From: Micromonospora sp. NBC_01796
GTDB taxonomy: Bacteria > Actinomycetota > Actinomycetes > Mycobacteriales > Micromonosporaceae
Length of the DNA stretch: 64,000 nucleotides
Reading direction: 5' to 3'
NCBI RefSeq assembly: GCF_035917455.1
Contig: NZ_CP109078.1
Location: 8,354,001-8,418,000, forward strand
Shown: piece after piece, positions 51,601 through 61,354 of the stretch
Position numbering within the stretch: position 1 is the stretch's first letter
How the letters are laid out: each line of letters begins with the position of its first letter
The notes under the pieces: model-generated
The model's input: the letters and a program-made list of their open reading frames with translations, nothing else
Database searches by the model: none
Told to the model about the DNA's origin: nothing
Translations under genes and position numbers: made by a program

Positions 51601-54600
51601 CGACCGTCGTGAGCCGCTCGTCACCGAGGTGCGCCACGTCGACGCGGGTCAGCATCTCGGCCGCGGAGACCGTGCCGGACGCGGCGACCGTCATCGACCA
51701 GGCGCCGGCCGACCCCTCGATCCGGGCTCGCAGCAGGTCGTGGTGGTCCACCAACGCCTGCAACGCGGCCGCGAGATGGTCGGGGTCGAGGTCCGCCGGC
51801 ACCCGGAGCACCATCGACTGTTGGTAGGCCGCCATCGGCCCACCGTGCTCGCGGAGCCAATGCATGATCGGGGTCAGCGGGACCGGTCCGGTGCCCTGCT
51901 GCGCCGACTCCACGCCGGTGGGGTTGGCCCGCCGGGCAACGGCGGCGAGTCCACCCGCGGTCTTGTGACGGAAGATCTCCTGCGGCGTGATCAACAGGCC
52001 GGCTCGGCGGGCCCGGCTGACCAGTTGGATGGAGACGATGCTGTCGCCGCCGAGATCGAAGAAGCTGTCGTCGATGCCGACGTCCGGCACCCCGAGCACC
52101 TCGGCGAACAGGTCCCGCAGCACCTGCTCGCCGGGAGTCCGTGCGGCCCGGCCGGTGGTGGTACGGGCGCTCGGCGCCGGGAGGGCCTTGCGGTCCACCT
52201 TGCCGTTGGCGGTCAACGGCAGCGCGTCCAGGGCGACGAAGACCGCCGGCACCATGTAGTCGGGCAGCACCCCGGCCGCGTACGCCCGCAGCGACGACGG
52301 GTCGGTGACTCCGACCACCCACGCGACCAGACGTTTCTGCCCGTTGGCGTCGGGCCTGACGTCGACGACAACGTCGCTGGCCTCGGGCAGGCCGCGCAGG
52401 ACGGCTTCGACCTCGCCCAGCTCGATCCGGTGGCCCCGGACCTTGACCTGGTTGTCGCGGCGCTCGACGAACTCCAACTGCCCGTCCGACCGGGACATCA
52501 CCCGGTCGCCGGTGCGGTACATCCGGGCGCCGTCCTCGTCGGCGAACGGGTCTGCCAGGAACGTCGCCGCCGTCTTCGTCGGATCGCCCAGGTACCCGCG
52601 TCCGACACCGACCCCGCCGACGTACAGCTCTCCCCGCCCGCCCGGCGGGACCGGTCGCAGGCTGTCGTCCAGCACGTAGAGCCGGGTGTTGCGGACCGCC
52701 CGGCCGATCGCGACCCGGCCGTCGGGCAGGTCGTCCCGACCGGCGATGAACGCGTGGGTGACATCGTCGGAGCACTCCGTCGGCCCGTAGGCGTTGACCA
52801 TGACGATGTCGGGATAGCGGGCCAGCCACCGGACGCAGAGGTCGGCCGGCAGTGCCTCGCCGGTGACCACCATCCAGCGCAGCTCGGGCAGCCCGATCTC
52901 GGGCGCTCCGCTGTCCCAACTGTCCAGCGCCGCGCGCAGCAGGGACGGAACCACCTCCAGTACGGTGACCGCCTCGCGCCGGACCAGGTTCATCAGCAGT
53001 TCGGGGTCTGCCGCCGTCTCGCGCGGCACGACCCGTACCCGACCGCCGACGACGAGTGCGGCGAACATCTGCCAGATGGCGATGTCGAACGTCAGCGGTG
53101 CGTTCTGTACCACCAGGTCGGCGGCGGTCAGCTCGAGGTCCTCGACCTTGGCGAGCAGGTGGTTGACCATGCCCCGCCGGTGCACCATCGCACCCTTGGG
53201 ACGACCGGTCGACCCCGACGTGAAGATGACGTACGCGAGATCGTCCTCCCGTCCCGACAGGGGGGTGAGCGCGCCGGCCGGGTCGACGGCGTCGTCCGCC
53301 ATGATCAGGTCGAGGTGGTGCGCCGAGGACGCCACGATCTCCTCGGCCAACTCTCGGCATTCCGGGCCGACCAGGAGGGTCCGCACGCCGCTGTCCGCCA
53401 GCATCCCGGCTGTCCTGCCGACCGGCGCACGGGTGTCCAACGGGATCATCGCGGCGCCGGCGCCCAGTACGCCCAACGCCGAGACGATGAACCGCACACC
53501 CGGGTCGCCGAGCACCGCGACCAGCGAGTTCGACCCCACGTCGTGGGCCCGTAGCCGCCGGGTCAGCGCGCTCGCCCGACCGACGAGGGCGGCGTACCCG
53601 ACCGCCTGACCGTCGTCGACGACCGCCACCGTCTCCGGGCGGGCCTCGGCGTGGGCGCGGATCCGTTCCACCACACCGGCGAAGCCGCCGTGCCGGTCGG
53701 TCCGGTTCCACTCGACGAGCACCTGTCGCCGCTCCGCCGCGTCGACCAGATCCAGCCGCCCCAGCGGTACCCCGGACTCCGCCTCGCACAGCCCGGCCAG
53801 CAGGGTGCCGAAGTGCCGGGCGTGTCCGGCCAGCTCGTCATCCCGGTAGAGCTCGGGGTTGCCGGTGAAGTGCAGCCCCAGGTCACCCGAAGCCTCGTCG
53901 AAGGCGGTGATCTGCAGATCACTCACCGGGCCGCTGGAGACCTCGTGCATCCGGGCGACGCACGGGCCGAAGCGGTATTCGACGCCGTACGGCAGGATGT
54001 TGATCGCCGGGCCGAACGGGCGCCGATCGTCACCCGCCAGACCGAGGTGGCGCCGCATCTGGTCGCCCCGGAAGCGCTGGTGCCTGAGGGTGTCGCTCAG
54101 GGCCCGTCCCACGTCGGACAGCAACTGCGTACGCGTCATCGCCGGGTCCAGCCGTACCGCCAGCGGCACGAAGTTGGCCCGCAGGCCGGGAATGCTCCGG
54201 GCGAGTGCGCCGACCCGGCTCGCCACCGGGAGGGTGAGCAGCACCTCCCTGGCACCGGTGACCCGATGGGTGTAGAGCGCCGTGGCCGCGATCACCAGGG
54301 TCGGCTGGGTGACCCGTGACTCCCAGGCCACCTCGCGCAGCCGCTCGCCGGACGGGTTTGTCACGGCGTCGGTGACCCGGCGGAAGCCACGGCCCGGTAC
54401 GAAGGGGCGGGTCGACAGGCTGAGTGGTTCCTGGGCCTCGGTCAACCGGGCGACCCAGTGGTCCCGGTCGCGCCCGGAGCGCTCGGACCGCTCGTACGCC
54501 TGCTCGTCCTCGATCAGCGCGCGCAGGGGCGGAAAGGGAGTGCCGGTGTCCGGCAACTGCTCGGCGAGGGCGGTGTAGATCTCGCCCAGCCGGCGGGCGA

Positions 54601-55051
54601 AGAGCCCACCGCTGAACGCGTCCCAGAGCACGTGGTGCACGACGACCAGCATCAGGGACCGGTCCTCGGCGAGTTTGGCCAGGCAGAAGCGGTAGAGCGG
54701 CGGACTGACCAGGTCCATCGGACGACCGAGGTCCTCGTTCACCTTCGCCCGTGCGGCCGCCTCGGGATCCGGGAACGCGCGGAGGTCGACCGTGCTGAAG
54801 GGCAGCTGGTCGAGCGGTGCCACGATCTGGCGCGGCACACCGAGCTCCGGGACGAAGTGCGCCCGTAGGCAGTCGGTCTCGATGACGGCCTGACGCAGTG
54901 CGGCCTCGAACAGCCGCTCGTCGAGCGGGCCCCGGATGTCGAGCCAGCCACCCATGTTGAACGTGGGGTCGCCGACGTCCAGTTGCTGGGCGTGCCACAT
55001 CTCCCGTTGCCCGGCGGACAGTGGCAGCGCGAACACTCGGTCGTCCGTCAT
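42617..55051 (-). CDS. three-module NRPS: C-A-T-E-C-A-T-C-A-T-E
   Basis: A 4144-residue NRPS; ATG 55051 with a GAGGAG site is preferred over the upstream frame opening. Module 1: C (HH at 139, starter-like), A (core near 608), T (Ser1004), E (HH at 1190). Module 2: C of DCL type (HH at 1678), A (near 2149), T (Ser2533). Module 3: C of LCL type (HH at 2715), A (near 3209), T (Ser3600), E (HH at 3786). Pocket codes read by eye: A1 D-I-W-E-V-T-A-D-D-K (acidic, suits a basic residue such as Dap); A2 D-A-W-S-I-A-A-V-C-K (Phe-like); A3 D-I-L-Q-L-G-V-I-W-K (Gly-like). The E domain after a Gly-like module is odd. T domains before E carry GGDS, as usual. Confidence 0.96.
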   Translation of the reverse strand: MTDDRVFALPLSAGQREMWHAQQLDVGDPTFNMGGWLDIRGPLDERLFEAALRQAVIETDCLRAHFVPELGVPRQIVAPLDQLPFSTVDLRAFPDPEAAARAKVNEDLGRPMDLVSPPLYRFCLAKLAEDRSLMLVVVHHVLWDAFSGGLFARRLGEIYTALAEQLPDTGTPFPPLRALIEDEQAYERSERSGRDRDHWVARLTEAQEPLSLSTRPFVPGRGFRRVTDAVTNPSGERLREVAWESRVTQPTLVIAATALYTHRVTGAREVLLTLPVASRVGALARSIPGLRANFVPLAVRLDPAMTRTQLLSDVGRALSDTLRHQRFRGDQMRRHLGLAGDDRRPFGPAINILPYGVEYRFGPCVARMHEVSSGPVSDLQITAFDEASGDLGLHFTGNPELYRDDELAGHARHFGTLLAGLCEAESGVPLGRLDLVDAAERRQVLVEWNRTDRHGGFAGVVERIRAHAEARPETVAVVDDGQAVGYAALVGRASALTRRLRAHDVGSNSLVAVLGDPGVRFIVSALGVLGAGAAMIPLDTRAPVGRTAGMLADSGVRTLLVGPECRELAEEIVASSAHHLDLIMADDAVDPAGALTPLSGREDDLAYVIFTSGSTGRPKGAMVHRRGMVNHLLAKVEDLELTAADLVVQNAPLTFDIAIWQMFAALVVGGRVRVVPRETAADPELLMNLVRREAVTVLEVVPSLLRAALDSWDSGAPEIGLPELRWMVVTGEALPADLCVRWLARYPDIVMVNAYGPTECSDDVTHAFIAGRDDLPDGRVAIGRAVRNTRLYVLDDSLRPVPPGGRGELYVGGVGVGRGYLGDPTKTAATFLADPFADEDGARMYRTGDRVMSRSDGQLEFVERRDNQVKVRGHRIELGEVEAVLRGLPEASDVVVDVRPDANGQKRLVAWVVGVTDPSSLRAYAAGVLPDYMVPAVFVALDALPLTANGKVDRKALPAPSARTTTGRAARTPGEQVLRDLFAEVLGVPDVGIDDSFFDLGGDSIVSIQLVSRARRAGLLITPQEIFRHKTAGGLAAVARRANPTGVESAQQGTGPVPLTPIMHWLREHGGPMAAYQQSMVLRVPADLDPDHLAAALQALVDHHDLLRARIEGSAGAWSMTVAASGTVSAAEMLTRVDVAHLGDERLTTVVADERLAAQARLAPSAGVVVQAVWLDAGADRAGRLVLMLHHLIVDGVSWRILVPDLLVAWRAVSTGTRPVLDPVPTSFRRWSESLTAEASAGRTGELALWTGILGQPDPVLGRRRLDPGVDLRRTTRRVEISLPVAETAPLLTRIPAAFHCTANDVLLTALALALAGWRGSGSGVLLGLEGHGREQLREDLDTSRTVGWFTSVFPVFLDPGTADRAEVDAGGVVVGHALRRVKEQLRALPDHGLGYGLLRHLNPDTAAVLAGYPMPQVGFNYLGRFTTTASGADWTVADEFGTLGEDGDPDMPLPYVLDLRAITEDGPDGPRLTATWSWAGGVLTEDEVRDISDRWVAALRGLRVHAEQPGTGGRSPSDLPLVALTQDEITAIEAEHPRLSDVLPLAPLQEGMLFHARYEQEALDVYNVQVVVDLEGEADPVLLRSASAALLARHPNLGAAFRYNRSGHPLQVISDGIAPGWVDHDLSGLDQRNRQAEVDRLTEQDRTRRFDLTEAPLMRATLIRLGDGRYRFLLTNHHIVSDGWSMPLALDEFFAIYANGGSDTGLARPGAYRAYLTWLAEQDRDAARAAWRESLAGLDLPTRVHATEDAPLGALPRQVEVELTEPLTASLTRWARAHGLTLNTVFQGAWAILLSAVTGQRDVVFGATVAGRPPEVAGIESMVGMFINTVPVRLRVEPALTLTELLGRLQDGQAALMPHQHLGLAEIQQLAGLGSLFDTVVVFESHPLDLAGFQRLDDNLRIVDMAVRDTTHYPVSLLVVPGQRMRFRLDYRPDLFDRDDVDRLGDRLLRILRAMVTDGDQPVARVDLLEGPERQRVLVDWNGPVRAVPAGTVPALFEAQARRTPAAAALRHGDTVLSYAELNARSNRFARLLVERGIGPGDVVALLVPRSVQTVVALLGVLKAGAAYLPVDPNYPDDRIAFLLDDARPALAVTTRSLGDRLSATPIETLLLDDPGHRAVLDSRADGDLDDARRTRPLTERDAAYVIYTSGSTGRPKGVVVEHASVLRLVADQIERFGVGPDTRLLQFASLSFDAAAWELSVALLGGGCLVLAGDDEREAGAALADLITRQRITLVSLPPSVVAAFPPDTTLPRDLVLIVAGEACPPELVARWATDRMMINAYGPTEATVCVTMSDPLQAAGRPPIGRPLANTRLYVLDHALRPVPVGATGELYLAGGQVARGYLHRPALTAQRFVADPFAPTDGSLMYRTGDLVRWAPDGQLDYLGRSDDQVKVRGFRIELAEVEAAVRTSAQVAQAAVVVREDRPGDRRLVAYLVPGAGGTDLAEIRAHVASVLPEHMVPAAFVALGVLPLTTNGKLDRKALPAPDYHAGTIHRRPATPREELLCELFAEVLGVPRIGVDDNFFATGGHSLLATRLVSRIRTEVGVELSVRALFEAPTPEQLGRLLDSAGQARPPVLPATRPDVLPLSFAQLRLWFLNRLEGPNPAYNIPTAVRLSGVLDRDALREALADLVARHESLRTIFPDDDGKPRQVILAARQCRPELVVVAQHADGLDAALIEASGHGFDISVDPPLRATLFEVAADEHVLLLVLHHVAGDGWSLAPLFRDLAHAYAARRAGAAPERPPLLVQYADYMLWQRELLGGEQDQGSRASQQLRFWQAALADLPAQIDLPYDRPRPAVATYDGDLVEFRVPAPLHHDLLALARESNASVFMVVQAALASLLTKMGAGTDIPLGTPLAGRTDESLDDLVGFFINTLVLRTDTSGDPTFRELVGRVREVDLAAYANQDVPFERVVEVVKPDRSLARQPLFQVMLSFNNADAGAIELPGLRSVVTPVPTGTAKFDLSFEMSELPGRAGAEGGIDGYVEYSTDLFDRATVRQLADRLVRLLGRLVAEPDRPVRTVTALADDERHRILTGWNDTGRPLGVESLVDLVERQAERTPYAVAVTCGADSVTFRELHSRANQLARALVARGAGPDRVVGIALPRSVELIVATLAVIKAGAAYLPLASDYPASRIAYMISDARPMLVLTRRDGVHDKIADTAVPRLMLDAPTVAVELGERSGANLGTDERRGALSPDNLAYVIYTSGSTGRPKGVMVSVAGLVNLLDDMCRRISLTRDDRWLAVTTFGFDISNLEIFAPLATGATMLLGHQTEVRDPALLVELVARHRVSVLQATPTLWHALVREGPDSFRDVRVLVGGEALTEELAGLLHPAARSVTNVYGPTETTIWSSAASVTGTGAPTIGGPLANTRLYVLDGGLEPVPPGVVGHLFIAGLGLARGYLNQAPLTAGRFVADPFADEPGARMYHTGDLAAWTAEGELRFVGRADRQVKVRGFRIELPEIEAVLRQHPTVEDAVVVAREDRPGDRRLVAYVVPTEQHGRRPDRVDVPTLRAHLAQTLPDYMVPGVFVALPALPLTSNRKIDQGALPAPTATTTSAPTGADTDAERTLRAIFADVLGLAEVGVEQSFFDLGGDSIISIQMVSRARKAGLLLSPRDVFTHQTVRTLAAVATAVDAGPAAAPDDGVGDVALTPIVADLLDRGGEFAGFNQALLLRTPPALDGELLTTAIQALVDHHDALRLSLAGGPGTWSMRVAAPGGGSPGAFLHRTDIRGLDDDAVARTVRVEGSAARDRLDPARGVVLQAVWFDAGGDRPGRLLLMLHHLAVDGVSWRVLMEDLAEVWHALTAGTRPTLAPVGTSLRSWAALLRTEARTASRTAELALWTRMLDRPEEPLGKRPLDPAIDLTSTAGRLDLRLRPELTRSLMTTAPAAFHAETNDVLLTALVLAVAHGRTQHGAHPTGVSLMIEGHGREQIRADIDLSRTIGWFTNSFPLHLDVGEPQWADIWAAGPSVGRALKRVKEQVRDIPDRGLGYGLLRYLNPETAPVLGAFEVPRIGFNYLGRLGTGTASDWSVDTSQEALHGATDPGLPLPHALTVDVVVVERVDGPELVASWVWAGEILAESHVYDLAQNWSRLLEVIVEHTSGGGAGGLTPSDVSHTSISQAEIDEFENDLADWGAAT

Positions 55052-55055
55052 GACC

Positions 55056-56102
55056 TCACCTGCTCCTCGGTTGACCTGACGCCACCGGTCCTGCTGCGAC
55101 CGGTGCCGGCACGCTCGCCACCAACGAACGTGGCCCACCCTCGTGGACGTCGCTCAGCGCGTCGCCGTACATCTCGCGGAGCCAGGTCTTGTCGTAGACC
55201 GACTCCAGGTAGCGGTCGCCGAGATCGGGCGAGATGGCGACCGCGGTCAACTCGTTGTTCGCATCGTGTTCGGCCAGCCAGGCCAGCGCGCCGCTGACCA
55301 CCGTGCCGGTGGAGCCACCCATGAGGAAGCCGGCCCGGACCATCTGGTGACAGGCCCGGACCGTGTCGACCTCCGCCACGTGCACCACTCCGGCCAGGGC
55401 CGAGGTGTCCAACATGGGCGGTCGCACGCCCGCACCGAGCCCGGGGATCATCCGGTTGCCGGCCGGTCCGCCGAAGGTCACCGAGCCGTCGCTGTCGACG
55501 GCGACCACCCGCACCGAGGGCCGCTGCTCCTGGAAGTAGCGGACGCACCCCATCAGGGTGCCGGTGGTGCCGGCACCGACGAACAGCACGTCGAGTTGCG
55601 GGAAGCTGCGGGCCACCGCCGCCGCGGTGACCCGGTGGTGCGCCCGCCAGTTGTTCGGGTTGGTGTATTGGTTGAGCCACACATACCGCTCGTCGCGGTC
55701 GCACAGGTCACGTACGTACCTGAGCCGGGCGCCGAGGAAGCCACCCACCGGATCGGGCTCGGTGATGACGCATACCCGACTCCCGAAAGCCTCCATGGTG
55801 CGGATAACCGACGCGTTGCTACGTACGTCGGTGACGCAGACGAACCCGTATCCACGACTGGCGGCAATGGCACTGAGCGCGACTCCGAGATTCCCCGACG
55901 AGGACTCGACAAGTACGGACCCACGACGGAGCAAACCCATCCGCTCGGCTCCGGCGACCATCTCCGCCGCAGCTTTGAGCTTGATTGATCCCGCGAAGTT
56001 GAAACCTTCACACTTGAGATAAAGAGAGCGTCCAAAGATTTGCTCAAGATTGATGAACAGCTCTTCTTCGTTATAGTCCTGCGGCGCGGTGATGACCTGC
56101 AC
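55056..56102 (-). CDS. sbnA: SbnA-like PLP synthase for 2,3-diaminopropionate
   Basis: A 348-residue PLP enzyme of the cysteine-synthase fold. PLP Lys41 is in GSIKLKAA, the phosphate/substrate loop is ESSSGNLG near 66-73, and a later GAGTTGT loop binds PLP phosphate. The ESSSGN loop and the overall pattern match SbnA of staphyloferrin B, which joins O-phospho-L-serine and L-glutamate to N-(2-amino-2-carboxyethyl)-glutamate. It sits between the SbnB homologue and the NRPS, 4 bp from the NRPS start. The C-terminal Pro/Ala-rich tail is unlike SbnA and probably unimportant. Confidence 0.92.
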   Translation of the reverse strand: MQVITAPQDYNEEELFINLEQIFGRSLYLKCEGFNFAGSIKLKAAAEMVAGAERMGLLRRGSVLVESSSGNLGVALSAIAASRGYGFVCVTDVRSNASVIRTMEAFGSRVCVITEPDPVGGFLGARLRYVRDLCDRDERYVWLNQYTNPNNWRAHHRVTAAAVARSFPQLDVLFVGAGTTGTLMGCVRYFQEQRPSVRVVAVDSDGSVTFGGPAGNRMIPGLGAGVRPPMLDTSALAGVVHVAEVDTVRACHQMVRAGFLMGGSTGTVVSGALAWLAEHDANNELTAVAISPDLGDRYLESVYDKTWLREMYGDALSDVHEGGPRSLVASVPAPVAAGPVASGQPRSR

Positions 56103-56140
56103 TCAAGGCCCCCGTCAAACAGAAGTAGTTTGAAGCCGCA

Positions 56141-57157
56141 TCAACCGTACCTACGGAGTTCGGCGAAGAAGTCGTCGATCACAGCCAGTTCACCGGACGC
56201 CCGAACCTGGTCGTAGACGTATTTGCCCACTGCCAGATCGAGTATGCCCAGCCCAAACGGCGAGAAGACAACAGAACGGTCGGCAGGCACCGATACGTTG
56301 CCGAACACCACGTCGCCGAGCGTGCCCAGGATGAATTCCCGGCCGCCACTGATCTGCTCGGCCAGGTGCGGCGAGGTGTCCGCCTTCAGGCAGTGCTCGA
56401 TGTCATCGACGATGTTCGTGGCGTCGAGAATGAGCTCGGGCGCCAGGTCGCGCAGGGAGAGATGCAGCACCAGCGGGTGGTGGCTGAACCATGCTGCGTC
56501 ATGGACGTGCGGCCGCCCCGCCACTGTCGCGAACACGACGATGTCGGAGGACCTGATCAGATCCTCGGTCTCCTGGTAGACCGTCACCGGTGCGTCATCC
56601 GCCCTGGTCAGGTACTCGCGGAAGCCCTGCGCGTGGGAGTCGACCAGGTCGCGTACGCCCACCTGCTCGAACGTCCAGCCGCTGCCGACCAGGTAGGTGT
56701 GGGTGAATCTGGCGATCAGCCCCGCACCGACGAACCCGATCCGCGCCGGTCGCCCACGTCCTCTGGTCAACCAGTCGGCGGCCAGTGCCGCGGAGGCGGC
56801 GGTCCGGACGGCACTGATGACCGAGGCTTCGAGACAGGCGAGTGGGTAACCGGTCGCCGGATCGTTGAGAATGAGCACGGCAGAAGCGCGCGGCAACCCA
56901 CTCTCGACATTCCCCGGGAAACTGGAAATCCACTTCAACCCGTCCACAGGATCCGCACCACCCATGGAAGCGGGCAGGGCAATGATCCGCGAGGTCGGAC
57001 GATCAGGGAATCGCAGGAAGTAGGAATCCGGATTCACCGTCTCGCCACGACGGTGCGCCCCGTACGCGGACTCGACGATCTGTATGACCTGCCGCTCTCT
57101 CGATTGGAGAGTGCCACGGACCTGACTGCCCGGAATCACCGCGAAAGACGGCGCCAT
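56141..57157 (-). CDS. sbnB: SbnB-like dehydrogenase for 2,3-diaminopropionate
   Basis: A 338-residue ornithine-cyclodeaminase/mu-crystallin-fold protein. The frame opens with GTG at 57169, but ATG 57157 has a GGGTGGG site nearby and is preferred. The nucleotide-binding loop IGFVGAGLIARFTHTYL is near 140-156, and the N-terminal part has SYFLRFPDRPTSRIIALPA. SbnB oxidatively splits the SbnA product to L-2,3-diaminopropionate and 2-oxoglutarate. The pair next to the NRPS is strong evidence that Dap is a building block. It is the first gene of the long minus-strand unit. Confidence 0.92.
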   Translation of the reverse strand: MAPSFAVIPGSQVRGTLQSRERQVIQIVESAYGAHRRGETVNPDSYFLRFPDRPTSRIIALPASMGGADPVDGLKWISSFPGNVESGLPRASAVLILNDPATGYPLACLEASVISAVRTAASAALAADWLTRGRGRPARIGFVGAGLIARFTHTYLVGSGWTFEQVGVRDLVDSHAQGFREYLTRADDAPVTVYQETEDLIRSSDIVVFATVAGRPHVHDAAWFSHHPLVLHLSLRDLAPELILDATNIVDDIEHCLKADTSPHLAEQISGGREFILGTLGDVVFGNVSVPADRSVVFSPFGLGILDLAVGKYVYDQVRASGELAVIDDFFAELRRYG

Positions 57158-57649
57158 GGACTGACCCACCCGATCCCCCCAGATCGCACGAGAACGGCCG
57201 GCACTATTACCCGACCGAGCGGTTCAAACGGCAAAACCATAATCCACGGTCGAGCATCGAGCAAGCCGCTACTCAACGGTAGCGACCCGTACCGTGGATT
57301 TGATCTTGACCGCTACTTGCCAACTGCACGACAAAGACCGGCTTCGTTTTATGAGGCCGTGAGCGACGCTACACGAGACAAGCCCCACTCGGGAGGGACA
57401 CATCGACCCGCGTGCCGGGATCGCCGGCTGCAGCAAGCTGCAAAAGTTAGTGCTTTATCCGACTTGGACACACCGCCAAACGGGCATACCCCCGGCAACC
57501 AACGCCCGACGCGTTACCGCGTCACAATTGATTTACGAAGAGTAGCCTTCCGAACACACTGTTTGTACCACCGTGGCCACCCCTGTTCAGAGCCGGCAGG
57601 CTGACCGAACAGCCGAGGTGTCCCGGATGACCAGGCTCACCGACCCGGC
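57158..57649. promoter_or_regulatory. promoter region of the core biosynthetic operon
   Basis: No gene is seen in this 492-bp stretch upstream of the SbnB gene. It is richer in AT than the coding DNA around it. GACGCG-TTAC-CGCGTC at 57508-57523 is a perfect 6-bp inverted repeat that could be an operator or a small hairpin. The main promoter of the 28-kb unit should lie here on the minus strand. I cannot place -35 and -10 boxes with confidence. Confidence 0.5.
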
Positions 57650-57673
57650 CTGCCGGCGCGGCCCCGCCGGCAG
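57650..57673 (-). terminator. terminator hairpin after the response regulator
   Basis: CTGCCGGCG at 57650-57658 pairs perfectly with CGCCGGCAG at 57665-57673, with a 6-nt loop. It lies 12 bp past the stop of the minus-strand response regulator gene and would insulate it from the biosynthetic operon. Confidence 0.7.
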
Positions 57674-57684
57674 ACAAGCTCCGC

Positions 57685-58341
57685 CTAACTGTCCAAATAG
57701 GCCAGTACGGCGAGCACCCGCCGATTGTCGCTGTCGGACAGTTGCAGCCCAAGCTTGCTGAAGATGTTGTTCGTATGCTTGGCGACGGCCTTCTCGGTCA
57801 CGAAGAGCTGACCCGCGATGGCACTGTTCGACCTGCCCTCGGCCATCAACGCGAGAACCTCCCGCTCCCGGGGCGTCAGCACGTCGAGCGAGTGCCCACG
57901 GGCGCGCCCGGTCAGCAGCTCGGAGATCACCTCGGGATCCATCACGGTGCCACCGGCGGCGACCCGACGTACGGCGTCGACGAACTGGCCGACCGCGGAG
58001 ACCCGGTCCTTGAGCAGGTAACCCACCGCGCCACGGCGATCGGAGAGCAACTCACGCGCGTAGAGCGGCTCCACGTACTGCGACAGCACCAGCACCGGCA
58101 GCCCCGGCACCCGCGCGCGGGCGGCGATCGCGGCGCGCAGACCGTCGTCGGTGAGGTCGGGCGGCATCCGGACGTCGACGATAGCGACATCCGGTCGGTG
58201 CGTGACCAGCGCCTCACGCAACTCCGGGCCGTTGTCGACGGCGGCGACAACGTCGAAATCGTACGCCTCGAGCAGCCGGATCAGACCGTCTCGCAGCAGA
58301 GCCAGATCCTCACCAAGGACAACCCGCACCGGAGACTCCAT
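57685..58341 (-). CDS. NarL/FixJ-family response regulator
   Basis: A 218-residue regulator from ATG 58341; the frame stays open further upstream but the receiver domain begins here. Receiver domain (about 5-120) with Asp56 in VAIVDVRMP. LuxR-type helix-turn-helix (about 150-210) with LTPREREVLALMAEG and the recognition stretch VTEKAVAKHTNNIFSKLG. It has no kinase next to it. The NarL-type kinase at 28042 lacks a regulator, so the two may form a pair flanking the biosynthetic operon. It probably activates the adjacent promoter region at 57.2-57.6 kb. Confidence 0.93.
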   Translation of the reverse strand: MESPVRVVLGEDLALLRDGLIRLLEAYDFDVVAAVDNGPELREALVTHRPDVAIVDVRMPPDLTDDGLRAAIAARARVPGLPVLVLSQYVEPLYARELLSDRRGAVGYLLKDRVSAVGQFVDAVRRVAAGGTVMDPEVISELLTGRARGHSLDVLTPREREVLALMAEGRSNSAIAGQLFVTEKAVAKHTNNIFSKLGLQLSDSDNRRVLAVLAYLDS

Positions 58342-58535
58342 CGTCAAGCTTGATGGACCGTCGGGCCCGTCCAACGCACGCACACTACTACGGATCCGGG
58401 TCCGGCCGAGGGGCGATCGGAGCACGCGAAGGCCCGGTGCAGCGGCGGAGCAGGGCGTTCCACCGGGCGATCCCCTCGCCCCGGTCGTCCGCCGACATCC
58501 CCGTTCGCACCTGCGGTCGCGGTCAGGTACATGGC

Positions 58536-58836
58536 TCAGGAGTACGAGGCCCAGCCCATGACACCGAACCAGCGCGCCGACATCGACCACAACAACGCCA
58601 TGCCTCTGGTCCCCGGGCTGTTCGGCGCTCGAACTCGGCGCTGCTCGCTGTGCCGTGGCGGTGGGGTCTGGAGCAGACGGGTCGCGGCCACGACACCGCC
58701 GCCGACGAGCAGGCCGGGCCGCGCCCAGCGAACGCGAATTCAGGTCCCTGCCCCACACGGCGTGTTCGTCCGGGTACGCGCGACCGGCGGTCATCACGTG
58801 CAACGGCAACTCCACCGCCAACATGAGCAAGGACAA
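58536..58836 (-). pseudogene. probable degraded small membrane-protein gene
   Basis: The minus strand reads as protein-like in two frames that join near 58715. The first frame has a hydrophobic SLLMLAVELPLHVMTAG helix and RAYPDEHAVWGRDLNS. The second continues LLVGGGVVAATRLLQTPPPR and ends WFGVMGWASYS at a TGA (58536-58538). One indel would make a single protein of about 100 residues or more. No family was recognised. The rest of the 58342-58869 gap shows nothing convincing. Confidence 0.3.
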
Positions 58837-58869
58837 CCCACCCCACGAGGAGCCGAGCCCGGCCTCGCC

Positions 58870-59403
58870 TCAGGCTCCGGACTCCCGGACCGGCTCGTCG
58901 CACTTCCTGAACCAGCTACGCCACCCGTTGTCCCGGCTCCCGTGGTAGATCACGAGCGCGGCACGCTGGTCGTCGTCCCACTCGATCCCGAACCCCACGC
59001 CCTCGGTGACGGTCTTCTCGTCGAGACGCTCGAACTCCAGTCCCACGAACGGCAGGCCCTGGATGCTGCGGCTGTAGTCCCAGCTACCGCTACCCGAGGT
59101 CGGAGCCACGCCGCCGAACTCCGTCCGGAGACGGTACCCGTCAACGTAGTCACCGTCCCCCAGCATCTCGTCCACGTACGTCTTGGAGATCCGCTCCATC
59201 CTGAAGGTGCCGTCAATCCGAAGGTCGAGGAGCTCGTTCTCGGTACCGCACCAGACGCCGGGCATGTCCGACTCCACGGGTGGCGGCGGCGGCTCCGAGA
59301 AGCAACCCGTGGCCACCATCGCGACCAGGGCCAGCACAAACGGCAACGCACGCCGGACGCCGTGCCCTCTCGTCCGCCGGCAGGCACTGGCCGGAGACAC
59401 CAC
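58870..59403 (-). CDS. small secreted lipoprotein of unknown function
   Basis: The frame is open from 59460, but GTG 59403 (or 59400) has a strong AGAGGAGG site and gives 177 residues. The N-terminus has a basic start, hydrophobic core LPFVLALVAMVA and a lipobox VATGC with Cys near residue 34. Then comes a Pro-rich spacer and a compact domain with GVWCGTENELLDLRIDGTFRMERI and WRSWFRKCDEP, whose two Cys could form a disulfide. The pattern of short beta strands suggests a lipocalin-like or META-like domain, but the family is not recognised. Confidence 0.7.
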   Translation of the reverse strand: MVSPASACRRTRGHGVRRALPFVLALVAMVATGCFSEPPPPPVESDMPGVWCGTENELLDLRIDGTFRMERISKTYVDEMLGDGDYVDGYRLRTEFGGVAPTSGSGSWDYSRSIQGLPFVGLEFERLDEKTVTEGVGFGIEWDDDQRAALVIYHGSRDNGWRSWFRKCDEPVRESGA

Positions 59404-59511
59404 GAGTCCTCCTCTGGACGGGACGAGCCGAAGATCAGCTCCGGCTCCAGCATCACCCATACCGGACGGCTCCCGCCGCAGAGGGCGCTCGGAAGAAGCG
59501 CTTCCCCCGCC

Positions 59512-59550
59512 GCGAGGTGGGCAGGGTCGCCCCGACTCTGCCCACCTCGC
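59512..59550. terminator. 13-bp stem hairpin upstream of the lipoprotein
   Basis: GCGAGGTGGGCAG at 59512-59524 is perfectly complementary to CTGCCCACCTCGC at 59538-59550, with a further GTCG/CGAC pair in the loop. It could be a terminator for the minus-strand MFS gene or a structure in the leader of the lipoprotein. No U-tract is visible. Confidence 0.5.
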
Positions 59551-59716
59551 CTAACAACCCGGCGCCCCTAGCCGACGGACAGCCCGCCCGGCGGGCGAAT
59601 CGGAGGCCAACCGCATCGGCCTGACTCGCGACAGCGAACGACATGGTCAGCAAGAACGCTGGGCTTAGCAGCCCGCACCCACCGAGAACGATGCCAACCG
59701 GGTCGCACTGCCCCAG

Positions 59717-59869
59717 GTGACGGCGGACACCGACGTGCCGGCGCCGGACGACACCGACGAACAGCCGGACATCGTCACCGAAGACGACGGCGCGGGCATG
59801 GCCGGCGGATCCTCCGGCAGCAGCAGTGGCGGTTCCAGCATGCCGGGACATCCGGACGCGGCCGACTGA
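59717..59869 (+). CDS. candidate Ser/Gly-rich mini-protein (possible peptide precursor or remnant)
   Basis: A 50-residue frame from GTG 59717 has an acidic N-terminal half (ADTDVPAPDDTDEQPDIVTEDD) and then a Ser/Gly-rich tail (GMAGGSSGSSSGGSSMPG, ending HPDAAD). An acidic leader followed by a Ser-rich core is the look of some ribosomal peptide precursors, but no modifying enzyme is nearby. A 25-codon frame from ATG 59643 overlaps it by GTGA, so it may also be a frameshifted remnant. There is no good ribosome site. The rest of the 59404-60078 gap shows no other gene. Confidence 0.3.
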   Translation: MTADTDVPAPDDTDEQPDIVTEDDGAGMAGGSSGSSSGGSSMPGHPDAAD

Positions 59870-60078
59870 CTTCTCGCACGGCAGGCCGCACGACCGAACC
59901 GGGCTCACATGGCGGCGGTGAGGACGGGTTCGGCCACGGGCCAGTGACGCGCCACCGCCGACGCCGCGGCGATCAACTATGCCGGCAGAAGCCCGTCCGG
60001 TTCGGGGTAGCTCGCCGGGCCGAACGGGGCGGATCGAGCACGTCGGTGTCGACGTGCAGTGCCGGAGAACGTCCGCCG

Positions 60079-61353
60079 CTACTTCAAGCCCTCGCCAGAG
60101 GCGGTTGTCGAGCTCACGAGCCTGCTCCCGCCCGGCGGCAGCAACCGCTGAGCCGCGCCCTGATCCTTCTCGGTGGCAACGGCGGAGGCGGAGAGGAGCG
60201 TCGCGGCGGTGAGGCTGCCCCAGAGGGCGGCCGAGCCGTGGGGCGCGAGAGCGGTGATGACTGCCGGGGAGACGGCGAGGCCGAAGCCCGTGGAGAGCTG
60301 GAAGCGGGCGAGGGCGCGTCCCAGGAGATGGGCCGGGGCGAGGGCGGTGACGAGCGCGGTGGCGCTGCCGGCATAGATGATCTCGCCGATGGTGCAGACC
60401 ACGGACACCGTGGCGACTGCCGGGACGCTCCAGCCGTGTCCCAGTGAGGTGGCCGCGAGGAAGCCGAGGTAGGACGCGGCGAGTACCACGCCGGCGAGAG
60501 TAAGCACGGTTCGCCGGGAGAAGCGGGACGTCAGGACCGTGACCGGCACCTGCAGGGTGACCACCAGCACCGTGTTCGCCACGAAGATGGCCGCCGACCA
60601 CACCGGAGATGCGTGCAACTGGGTCACCAGGACCAGAGGGAGCGCGATTTCGGGGACGTTGAGGCAGAAGACGTACACAACGTTGGCTGCCAGCAGCGCG
60701 CGCATCCGAGGTGCGGGCCCGTCGGCCCTGTCCCTGTCCGCAGTAGCGGCCGGATGCGTGTGCAGGTGGACCGACCATGCCAAGGCTGCCGCGGCGAGAT
60801 AGGCGAGCCCGGTGACAGTTGCCAGCGCCTGCAATGCGGTGGTGCCGCCTGCCAGGCATGCGGTGGCGAGGAGGGCACCCGCGCCCAGGCCGGCGTTGCG
60901 CAGCGCGCGCCCTGCCGCGAGAGCGGCGTCGCGTTCGCGGCCGTGGGCGACCGTGGCCACGAGGGCCGCGTGGGCGGCCGGCCATGCCTGGTTGCCGATG
61001 CCGAGGAAGAGTGCCGCCGCCGCGAACAGCCAGACGTGCCCCGCCGGGGTGGCCAGCAGCAGCGCCACGCCCACCACCCGCACCAGCATCGACGCCGCCA
61101 CGACCGTGCTGCGTGCGCCCCGGTCCAGCCATCGGCCGACCGCGGGCATGCACACCAGCCCCATGACGATGCCGACCGTCATGGCGATGCCGGTGGCCGA
61201 CGCGGACAGCCTCAGCACCGTCACTCCGTAGAGCAGCAGAAAGGGCCGCAGCAGTCCGGTGCCGAGCGCGTCCACGGCCAGGGCGACGGCATAGCGGGGG
61301 CCTCCGGAGGCCCGGACGAGGGCACGGGGCTGAATCTTGGTGTTGGTTGCCAT
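60079..61353 (-). CDS. MFS transporter
   Basis: A 424-residue membrane protein with about twelve helices in two halves. The start at ATG 61353 is 1 nt after the SDR stop. The loop [14 protein letters not shown] near residues 66-79 is the motif-A-like stretch of major facilitator proteins. The layout suggests a drug or small-molecule exporter. It is co-transcribed with the SDR and is likely controlled by the divergent HxlR regulator. The substrate is unknown. Confidence 0.9.
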   Translation of the reverse strand: MATNTKIQPRALVRASGGPRYAVALAVDALGTGLLRPFLLLYGVTVLRLSASATGIAMTVGIVMGLVCMPAVGRWLDRGARSTVVAASMLVRVVGVALLLATPAGHVWLFAAAALFLGIGNQAWPAAHAALVATVAHGRERDAALAAGRALRNAGLGAGALLATACLAGGTTALQALATVTGLAYLAAAALAWSVHLHTHPAATADRDRADGPAPRMRALLAANVVYVFCLNVPEIALPLVLVTQLHASPVWSAAIFVANTVLVVTLQVPVTVLTSRFSRRTVLTLAGVVLAASYLGFLAATSLGHGWSVPAVATVSVVCTIGEIIYAGSATALVTALAPAHLLGRALARFQLSTGFGLAVSPAVITALAPHGSAALWGSLTAATLLSASAVATEKDQGAAQRLLPPGGSRLVSSTTASGEGLK

Positions 61354-61354
61354 G

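Noticed and set aside
50225-53554. An 1109-codon plus-strand open frame antisense to the NRPS
   Set aside because: It is His/Gln/Arg-rich, has no motif, and mirrors the codon bias of the true minus-strand NRPS frame. It is a shadow frame.
55056-56102. Calling the PLP enzyme a primary cysteine synthase
   Set aside because: The ESSSGN loop and the adjacent SbnB homologue match the diaminopropionate pathway.
59453-61153. A 566-codon minus-strand frame overlapping the MFS gene
   Set aside because: The MFS frame has clear helices and a proper start. This frame is Arg/Gly-rich and has no family signal.
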